Shown: one piece after another, positions 58,216 to 64,000 of the stretch | How the letters are laid out: every line of letters starts with the position of its first letter | Position numbering within the stretch: the first letter of the stretch is position 1 | Source: Salinithrix halophila | GTDB lineage: Bacteria; Bacillota; Bacilli; Thermoactinomycetales; DSM-45169 | Reading direction: 5' to 3' | Assembly: GCF_042650125.1 (NCBI RefSeq) | Contig: NZ_JBHSAP010000009.1 | Coordinates: forward strand, 434,001 to 498,000 | Length of the DNA: 64,000 bases | Notes under the pieces: model-generated | Seen by the model: the letters and a program-made list of their open reading frames with translations, nothing else | Database searches by the model: none | Told to the model about the DNA's origin: nothing | Position numbers and translations under genes: made by a program

Positions 58216-58721
58216 ACCGATTCCTCCTTGAAGAAAAAAACCGTATTCTATCTGGTTGCAGCCTCTGGAATGTAAGCCCTTTCACAGATGATGCTGTTTT
58301 TACGGCTTATTGGTCCATTATCACAAACCACCCGCTTGGGTTGATTTTATTCAAGCTTGTCGGACTCCATCCCATAATTATTCGAAGCAACCGGTATTTG
58401 CGGATCATTAAAGCCATACCGGGGGAAGCTTCTCCCCAATTGGACAACTGTCCTGACCCGTCCGTGACACGGATGGTCACGATAGCCTCCTTCGGCCCAG
58501 TCCGTTCTCTTAAAGTGAATTCCCGGAACGGCTAGGATCAAATCCAACCACCAGCAAGCCGTCCGGCCTTCCCGGTCAAAAAAGCCTGTGTTTGGTGGAC
58601 AAGATTTTCCGGGAAGATTGAGAGTATGGACTGAGTGATATAGTATCACAAATACTTCCACCATAAAAGGGACGCCTGTGAAATTTCCTATCCAGGTGCC
58701 CGAAGAAGGAGCCTGAAGTCG
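58216..58721. other. Long intergenic region between greA and the CPBP gene
   Basis: About 500 bases with no convincing gene. A 105-codon minus frame (58347-58664) has no ribosome binding site or recognisable product. A loosely spaced TTACAT...TAGAAT pair on the minus strand near 58240-58290 could be the greA promoter. No strong hairpin or repeat noticed. Confidence 0.4.
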
Positions 58722-59543
58722 ATGAAATGGATCATTTTGCTTGCCAAAATCGCCTTAACCTTCCTTCTTGCCTTTTCCGGAACCCTTCTACTCACCCTTC
58801 TGCTAGCTCTCTGGTTTGACCCCAAAGCCTCTCTGATTCCGCTTATCTTCGCCCAGAACGCAGCTTTCGCCATAGCTGCCTGCTTGGCCTGGCGCTGGTT
58901 TGAAAAGGAGCCGCTGGAACGCATGGGGTTCTTCGATCCCTTTCCTTTGCGTGCCTTTTTCCGTGGCACCGCCGCCGGTGTAGGGTTGATTGGGGGAGTC
59001 TTTCTCCTCCTTTGGCTCACCCCTTGGATGGAAGTGACCGGGATCCGTATAGACAAGGCTTCTCTTTCCTCAATCCTGTATGCTGCTGCCGGTTTTCTGG
59101 TTGTGGCTACGGGGGAGGAGATTTTTACACGTGGATGGCTTCAGACGCTTTTACAAAAACATCTGGGAGCGATTGGAGGAATGCTGACTGCCTCGCTATT
59201 TTTTTCTGCCCTCCACCTGGACAATCCCCATATATCCAACTTATCCCTTATCAACCTTTTCGCGGCAGGGGTACTGCTGGGGGCAGCCCGTTTGGCCAGT
59301 GGCAGTCTTTGGCTTCCGATCGGGCTCCATTTTTCCTGGAATTGGACCCAGGAGATCGTTTCCCTGCCCGTATCCGGTCTGCACATGACGAAAGCCCCTC
59401 CTGTGAAGGCAGCGGAAACAGGGCCGGATTGGATCACGGGTGGACCTTTCGGCTTGGAAGGCGGGCTCGGAGCCTTTCTCGTGCTGGTGATGGGCTGTTG
59501 GTATTTTACCCGGCTGTACCGGAAAAAAAATCCGCAAATCTAG
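58722..59543 (+). CDS. CPBP-family intramembrane metalloprotease
   Basis: 273-aa polytopic membrane protein of the CAAX protease/bacteriocin-processing (Abi) family. Motif 1 is GEEIFTRGW (EExxxR), motif 2 is FFSALHLDNP (FxxxH), and motif 3 is IGLHFSWNWTQ (HxxxN-like), all lying in or beside membrane helices. Substrate unknown; relatives act as intramembrane proteases or in bacteriocin immunity. ATG 58722 follows AAGGAG. Converges on the hydroxyacid dehydrogenase gene with 19 bases between the stops. Confidence 0.9.
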   Translation: MKWIILLAKIALTFLLAFSGTLLLTLLLALWFDPKASLIPLIFAQNAAFAIAACLAWRWFEKEPLERMGFFDPFPLRAFFRGTAAGVGLIGGVFLLLWLTPWMEVTGIRIDKASLSSILYAAAGFLVVATGEEIFTRGWLQTLLQKHLGAIGGMLTASLFFSALHLDNPHISNLSLINLFAAGVLLGAARLASGSLWLPIGLHFSWNWTQEIVSLPVSGLHMTKAPPVKAAETGPDWITGGPFGLEGGLGAFLVLVMGCWYFTRLYRKKNPQI

Positions 59544-59562
59544 CTCCGCTACATTCGGTGGA

Positions 59563-60537
59563 TTACGCATGAACGCGGTGGGCCTTTCCTTTCCCCAGAA
59601 GGATCGACAGAACATTTTCAGCAGCCGTCGCCGCCATTTGATCCCGTGTTTCTCGCGTGGCGCTTCCCAAGTGAGGAGCCAACACGACCTGTTCCAAATC
59701 CGATAAACCCGGAGCCATCTTCGGCTCCTTTTCGTACACATCCAAACCTGCTCCGGCGATTTCTCTCTTTCTGATTGCCTCCACCAGCGCTTCCTCATCG
59801 ACGAGGGCTCCTCGGGCTGTATTGATGAGGTAGGCGGTCGGCTTCATAGCGGTCAGTTCTTTTCGTCCGATTAAGTGATGGGTTTCTGCCGTATAGGGAG
59901 CATGGAGGGAGACAAAATCCGCCGTCGCCAAGAGTTCTTCCAGAGACAGAAACTGAGACCCTAGAGAACGTTCCTCCTCTTCCGGTAAGCGTGTACGGGA
60001 AAAGTAGCAGATCTTCATATCAAAGCCCTTAGCGCGGCGGGCCACCGCCCGTCCGATCCGGCCCATCCCGACGATGCCCAGGGTTGAACCCGTCACTTCT
60101 TTTCCGAGATGAAAAAGGGGAGCCCACTCCGTCCAACCCCCTGCCCGATTGAGACGGTCACCCTCTGTCACACGGCGGGCAACGTCCATCAGAAGGGCCC
60201 AGGCCATGTCTGCTGTGGAATCGGTTAACACGTCAGGAGTATTGGTGACAGCGATTCCCCGACGGGTCGCCTCCTCCACGTCGATATTGTCATAACCAAC
60301 CGCGTAATTGCTAATCACTTTTAGACGAGGGGACGCATCCATGACGGGACGATCCACCTGGTCAGTGAGGAGGGAAACGAGGCCGTCCTTATCCGCAAGC
60401 TTTCCGATCAATTCCCGTCGGCTGAGTCCGCGATTTGCTCCGCCCGTCTCTACTTCACAATACTGTTCCAAAAGCTTCATCCCTGCTGCGGGCAGCTCAC
60501 GCGTTACCAGGATGCGGGGACGCATACCATCAGCCAA
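59563..60537 (-). CDS. D-isomer 2-hydroxyacid dehydrogenase (glyoxylate reductase type)
   Basis: 324-aa NAD(P)-dependent dehydrogenase. The Rossmann motif is GIVGMGRIGRAVARRAKGF, the catalytic residues lie in NTARGALVDEEAL (Arg), AGAGLDVYEKEP (Glu region) and VLAPHLGSATRETR (His). NYAVGYDNIDVEEATRRGIAVTNTPDVLTDSTAD is typical of glyoxylate/hydroxypyruvate reductases (GyaR). Substrate is inferred only. TTG 60537 is 7 nt from AAGGAGG and is preferred; ATG 60525 (MRPRILVT) is the conservative alternative. Confidence 0.9.
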   Translation of the reverse strand: MADGMRPRILVTRELPAAGMKLLEQYCEVETGGANRGLSRRELIGKLADKDGLVSLLTDQVDRPVMDASPRLKVISNYAVGYDNIDVEEATRRGIAVTNTPDVLTDSTADMAWALLMDVARRVTEGDRLNRAGGWTEWAPLFHLGKEVTGSTLGIVGMGRIGRAVARRAKGFDMKICYFSRTRLPEEEERSLGSQFLSLEELLATADFVSLHAPYTAETHHLIGRKELTAMKPTAYLINTARGALVDEEALVEAIRKREIAGAGLDVYEKEPKMAPGLSDLEQVVLAPHLGSATRETRDQMAATAAENVLSILLGKGKAHRVHA

Positions 60538-60782
60538 GAAAGTTCCTCCTTCCACCTTTTTTGTTTTTTCCGATTATGTAGGGAATCGGCCCCCGGTATC
60601 CTTAACCATAGGGGCCTTTTGATTGTTCCACCAGTCGCTCCCCTTTAAACCTGTCCCGGTATTTTTCAAAGGCGATGCGAAGATAACGATCCGATTCCTT
60701 TAGAGGAAAAGAAACCGCTGGAATCGAAAGTTCATGGGAGAAACTCACCATCCCAAGCAGAGAATAAGGAGCGACAGGCTTA

Positions 60783-60953
60783 ATGGACCAAACAGATCTA
60801 ACAGAACAATACGAAAGAGAAAAAGCCAAACTGGAAGGGCTAAAACAAGCCAAGAGAAGTAGCGCATTTCCCTTTGGCTTTCGCAAAGCGATTCGGGAGC
60901 AAAAACAAGTGGTTAAACAACTGAAAAAGCAACTCGGTGATATCGAAGGCTGA
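60783..60953 (+). CDS. Small coiled-coil protein of unknown function (56 aa)
   Basis: ATG 60783 follows AAGGAGCG at nine bases and runs 56 codons to TGA 60953. Product MDQTDLTEQYEREKAKLEGL then a Lys/Gln-rich helix (REQKQVVKQLKKQLGDIEG); it is all charged helix and likely coiled coil. It ends 5 bases before a strong hairpin terminator, which supports a real gene. Confidence 0.6.
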   Translation: MDQTDLTEQYEREKAKLEGLKQAKRSSAFPFGFRKAIREQKQVVKQLKKQLGDIEG

Positions 60954-60957
60954 TCCA

Positions 60958-60996
60958 AATCACCAGACGCCTATATACAGACGTCTGGTGATTGTT
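60958..60996. terminator. Bidirectional terminator
   Basis: ATCACCAGACG / CGTCTGGTGAT stem with T-rich 3' flank (TGTTTG). It lies between the 56-aa gene and the convergent MFS gene. Confidence 0.7.
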
Positions 60997-61016
60997 TGCA
61001 TATTGGTTTTTCCCTC

Positions 61017-62231
61017 TTATTCCTGTTCCAAAAGCGGAATGTTCCGGATCGCTGCCCAGGCCAGCAACTGGACAAACCCGACCGGCAATACCAGCCACCG
61101 CAGTTGGGAAATGTCCGGTGTGCGGGTAATCCACCATAAGAAGGCGGTAACGGATAATAAACGACCGATATTGAGAGACAACTCCCGCGCAACAACATAT
61201 TCCACCCGAAGACTTGCCGTCTCGTGGTTCTCTCCGATCACATCGAAAACGGCGGAAGTCAGAGGAACCATGTAGACGGGGTAAAAAAGGGCTGCACCCA
61301 CACCCAAAATGACAAGGGTCCAAGTGTTAACGTCCCAAATAAGGGGAAGAACGACGATTCCCAACATCGCTGCGCCCAAGAAAATACTCTCGTCTCTCCA
61401 GGTCATCCGCATAAAACGCCCCACGACAAAGTAAGAGATCAGAGCCATCCCGGAGGCAGCGGTCAGATAACTTCCCAAAGTCAGCTCATTCCCTGTCGCT
61501 ACATAGATGAGCAGGCTGATCAGAAAAGCAAACAACCCTTCCCGTGCTCCATGGGCGATCATCGCCAGGTTCACCCAGTACCAATGGCTCCCTCGTTTGA
61601 GGGTGAGATCCAGCACTTCCCAAATACGATACTCTCCGTGGGCACTGCGCCGCCGCAGGAGAAAGCTGACCACGACCGCCGCCAGAAAAACAACTAAAGA
61701 CAAGGTAAAAATAATCCGGTAGCCGGTGAAATGATCCACCTGTGTAATGACCAATCCGGAAATCAAAGGGGCAACGATTCCAGCGACAGAGGTCAACAAC
61801 CCGTTAATCCCGTTGAAAATGTCCCGGTTATACCGCTCCGTGATTTCAAAGTAAAGAACATTGTAAGCCAGCCAAAAAAACCCGGAACCTACACCGAGAA
61901 AACTGCCCAACAACGGAACAAATCGAACGGATTGGGTCCCTAACAGCAACACAGACAAATAAAAAGCGGCCTGTAAAGCTACGCCGATCCGAATCGCGAT
62001 CACACGATCCACTTGCTTGGCCAATCGACCGGCGAAAATAAAGGTGATCCCCAATGCCAGATAATTGGCCAGGTTAAAACGCCCGATCACCGCAAAATTG
62101 TGCTGTAGCTTCCATAGATAAACATTGACAAAGGTATTGGACAAAGCTGACGAGACAGCAAACAACCCACTGATCACCAGTAAGAGCCACGCCGCCCGGT
62201 CAAGCCGGTCCATCTCTCCTAATATACGCAT
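61017..62231 (-). CDS. MFS transporter (YqgE-like)
   Basis: 404-aa major facilitator protein with about 12 membrane segments. AGRLAKQVDRVIAIRIGVALQ is the loop 2-3 motif, and a central loop (RRRSAHGEYRIWEVLDLTLKRG) divides the halves. It resembles the uncharacterised B. subtilis YqgE-type group of MFS proteins; substrate not predictable. ATG 62231 follows GGAGAG-like sequence. A weak hairpin with a T-run at about 62278-62308 separates it from the rhomboid gene. Confidence 0.82.
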   Translation of the reverse strand: MRILGEMDRLDRAAWLLLVISGLFAVSSALSNTFVNVYLWKLQHNFAVIGRFNLANYLALGITFIFAGRLAKQVDRVIAIRIGVALQAAFYLSVLLLGTQSVRFVPLLGSFLGVGSGFFWLAYNVLYFEITERYNRDIFNGINGLLTSVAGIVAPLISGLVITQVDHFTGYRIIFTLSLVVFLAAVVVSFLLRRRSAHGEYRIWEVLDLTLKRGSHWYWVNLAMIAHGAREGLFAFLISLLIYVATGNELTLGSYLTAASGMALISYFVVGRFMRMTWRDESIFLGAAMLGIVVLPLIWDVNTWTLVILGVGAALFYPVYMVPLTSAVFDVIGENHETASLRVEYVVARELSLNIGRLLSVTAFLWWITRTPDISQLRWLVLPVGFVQLLAWAAIRNIPLLEQE

Positions 62232-62306
62232 GGAGCCTCACCACGCATAGCTTAACCCAACAGCCCGATGTTTACAGAAAAAAGGGGGAGGTAAATCCTT
62301 CACCCT

Positions 62307-62909
62307 TTACCCAGCTTTTTTCATTCGAAGCAAAGGACCGGCCAAGAGCATACCGGCAAAAAGTCCACCTAAGTGGGCAATCAGATCAATATTTGGCACA
62401 AGAATACTGATGACGATATTAACCCCAACCAGAGCAAGGATGCTTTTTCCCGTCTCCGGGTCCATCGAGCCACGCCGGAACAGGAACAAGTAAACATATA
62501 CACCAAACAACCCGTAGATGGCTCCAGAAGCCCCCGCCTTAATCCCTAACTCATCAATGTAAATGGAGGCCAGATTGCCGCTGATCCCAGTTAGTATATA
62601 AAGGAGGGAAAAAAGCCATCTCCCAAAAAGCCACTCCAACTGAGGGCCGAGCAAATAAAGAGCAAAACTGTTGAACAGAAAATGCATAACCCCGATATGA
62701 AGGAAAATCGGGATGATCAATCGCCACCAATCCCCCCCTGAAAGCAAACGGCTCTCCAATGCACCGAAACGCAACAAGGTCTCTGGGTTAGTCGAGCCAC
62801 CGCTGACAGTCATCAGAAGGAAAAAAACCGTTTGTAACAGCAGGATGGTCGTGACAACAGGAAAATAGGAGCGAAATCGGCGTAAAGGCAGCTGCGTATG
62901 GTTGAACAA
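62307..62909 (-). CDS. Rhomboid-family intramembrane serine protease
   Basis: 200-aa membrane protease with about six membrane segments. Catalytic Ser in KAGASGAIYGLFG (S128), catalytic His in DLIAHLGGLFAG (H179), and the oxyanion HxxxN-type motif IGVMHFLFNSFALY (H76, N80). It cleaves single-pass membrane proteins within the bilayer. Compact form without the cytosolic extensions of GluP (YqgP), closer to YdcA. It lies 22 bases after psd, so the two probably form one transcript. Confidence 0.93.
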   Translation of the reverse strand: MFNHTQLPLRRFRSYFPVVTTILLLQTVFFLLMTVSGGSTNPETLLRFGALESRLLSGGDWWRLIIPIFLHIGVMHFLFNSFALYLLGPQLEWLFGRWLFSLLYILTGISGNLASIYIDELGIKAGASGAIYGLFGVYVYLFLFRRGSMDPETGKSILALVGVNIVISILVPNIDLIAHLGGLFAGMLLAGPLLRMKKAG

Positions 62910-62931
62910 AGGGGTTCCCTCCTTCCTCTAC

Positions 62932-63777
62932 TTATGTAGAATAATGGGCGATCGGTTCCCCCATCCGTACCGTAGTCCCGGCATTCAAATGATCGACCCA
63001 TTCGATCCGATTGGATTCAAAGAGGAGGATCACGGTTGACCCGAACTCGAAGCGACCCATCTCCTCACCTTTTCCTAGTGTTTTCTCATTCGGATAATCC
63101 CGTTTCACTACTTGCTTTTTCCGGGGCCGGTTGGTTCCGATTCCGGGATCGTACGTTACCCGGATACTCCCAACATTCGTGGCTCCCACTTTTACCACAG
63201 CAACTCTCCCCGCATCCGTTTCCAGATAGGTAATCAGCCGTTCATTTCGTGCGAAAATCCCTTTAATGCGCTGGACCCCCAGAGCATTGACAGGAAACAG
63301 TGTACCCGGAATGTAAGTAAGGCCGATAACTTTTCCTTGGATAGGCGTGTGGATGCGGTGGTAATCCCGGGGGCTCAAATACAAGGTAATGAAATGGCCT
63401 CCGTTGTAACGAGCAGCCTTTTCCTGATCCCTTCCAAGAAGATCTTCCAATCGGTATGTGATCCCTTTCGCTTGCAGAAGAGTGCCATTGTCAATCTTTC
63501 CTTTTTGGGAGACCGTTCCATCGACCGGACTGGTAATTATTGAAGGATCGGGGTCGACAGGGCGGGCTCCCTCTTTTAAACCTCGCACAAAAAAATCCAA
63601 CAAGGTCGGATATTGAGCGGTGGGCTTTTCCACTTCACTCAGATCCACGTCAAAGCGGCGGATATAATAAGGAATTAAACGACGGCTGGCGCTAGTACGG
63701 GCAAATCGCCCCATCCAGCGAGATACCGTTTTTCTTGGCAGCGCCTTTAAAAGCGCGAGCAGCATCTGGTCTTTCAT
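62932..63777 (-). CDS. psd: Phosphatidylserine decarboxylase proenzyme
   Basis: 281-aa proenzyme that self-cleaves to a pyruvoyl enzyme and makes phosphatidylethanolamine. Family motifs: SPVDGTVSQ, GHFITLYLSPRDYHRIHTPIQGKV (catalytic His), FPVNALGV, VKVGATNVGSI and the cleavage motif GRFEFGSTVILLF (GST near residue 247), where Ser becomes pyruvoyl. The more common LGST is FGST here, a known variant type. ATG 63777 has GAGGAGG upstream; the long upstream frame runs antisense to the SASP gene. Confidence 0.94.
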   Translation of the reverse strand: MKDQMLLALLKALPRKTVSRWMGRFARTSASRRLIPYYIRRFDVDLSEVEKPTAQYPTLLDFFVRGLKEGARPVDPDPSIITSPVDGTVSQKGKIDNGTLLQAKGITYRLEDLLGRDQEKAARYNGGHFITLYLSPRDYHRIHTPIQGKVIGLTYIPGTLFPVNALGVQRIKGIFARNERLITYLETDAGRVAVVKVGATNVGSIRVTYDPGIGTNRPRKKQVVKRDYPNEKTLGKGEEMGRFEFGSTVILLFESNRIEWVDHLNAGTTVRMGEPIAHYST

Positions 63778-63864
63778 GGTTGCCTCCTCAGGCAATAAAT
63801 AGTCAACATTCCAGGGAGTGATTCGTTTTTTTCGGGACACAATACTTACCACGGAGGTGATACA

Positions 63865-64000
63865 ATGGCTTATCAACCCAAAGGGGCTTCCAAAACCAAC
63901 GCCCAACAAGTTCGTCAGCAAAATCAGCAAGCCGCTCAGCAAGGCGCTCAGCAAGGCGCTCAACAACAACGCTTTGCTAATGAGTTTGCTTCTGAGACGA
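63865..64000 (+). CDS. sspE: Gamma-type small acid-soluble spore protein, 5' part
   Basis: ATG 63865 follows GGAGGTGA and the frame is open to the window end (45 codons seen). The product MAYQPKGASKTNAQQVRQQN continues with QQGA repeats and FANEFASET, the Gln/Asn-rich repeat and germination-protease site of gamma-type SASP, an amino acid store for germinating spores. Transcription is expected from a forespore sigma factor; I could not place the promoter. Truncated by the window, so repeat number is unknown. Confidence 0.88.
   Translation, partial: MAYQPKGASKTNAQQVRQQNQQAAQQGAQQGAQQQRFANEFASET

Noticed and set aside
58347..58664. 105-codon minus frame between greA and the CPBP gene
   Set aside because: No ribosome binding site, no recognisable domain, composition of a random frame.
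1..64000. CRISPR arrays, tRNA genes, rRNA, prophage or plasmid origin
   Set aside because: No regularly spaced repeats, tRNA cloverleafs, rRNA segments, integrase or replication genes were seen on either strand.

Overview
The window reads as chromosome of a spore-forming Gram-positive bacterium of the order Bacillales, most likely a Thermoactinomycetaceae-type organism. Visible support: a gamma-type small acid-soluble spore protein at the right edge, a YheC/YheD-like spore-coat protein, T-box leaders in front of alaS and hisS, a 6S RNA directly after aspS, and gene order that matches the Bacillus subtilis yrr/yrv region. The family assignment is inference. Most genes lie on the minus strand. 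There is no rRNA, tRNA, CRISPR array, prophage or complete insertion sequence.

Layout. 1-8.4 kb: an FMN-riboswitch-controlled riboflavin transporter, a class B penicillin-binding protein, a YitT-family membrane protein, a phoX-tatA operon with a likely Pho box, and two tandem mltG genes. 8.4-17.7 kb: the yrr cluster, with two DUF1292 genes, ruvX, ireB, alaS with its T-box, an AI-2E family exporter, a zinc ribbon, yrrD and recD2. 17.7-24.3 kb: a divergent unit (HTH regulator, small protein, clpP), then the sulfur unit iscS-cymR-membrane protein, rarA and a HAD phosphatase. 24.3-30.9 kb: 6S RNA, aspS, hisS with its T-box, a tiny Cys-rich protein gene with a dyad-flanked promoter, a likely right-end relic of an IS200/IS605 element, an ATP-grasp coat-type gene and threonine synthase. 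31-42.6 kb: secreted glycerophosphodiesterase, a cation/proton antiporter, hemZ, a YjiH-type membrane protein, transketolase, dtd and relA. 42.6-64 kb: PBP1A, addBA, Nudix, yhaO-yhaN, greA, a CPBP protease, a D-2-hydroxyacid dehydrogenase, an MFS transporter, rhomboid, phosphatidylserine decarboxylase and the SASP gene.

Themes. DNA repair and recombination are strongly represented (ruvX, recD2, rarA, addA, addB, yhaO, yhaN). Translation and stringent response are linked by aspS, hisS, alaS, dtd and relA. Two phosphate-scavenging enzymes (PhoX and GlpQ) both carry 11-bp-phased TT-rich repeats that look like PhoP boxes.

The most interesting unexplained signal is a pair of paralogous, apparently structured non-coding elements. 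One lies downstream of tatA (minus strand, 3876-4022) and one between clpP and iscS (plus strand, 19656-19835). They share a nearly identical core of about 85 nt, possible pseudoknot pairing and a 3' terminator-like hairpin, and I recognise no known family.
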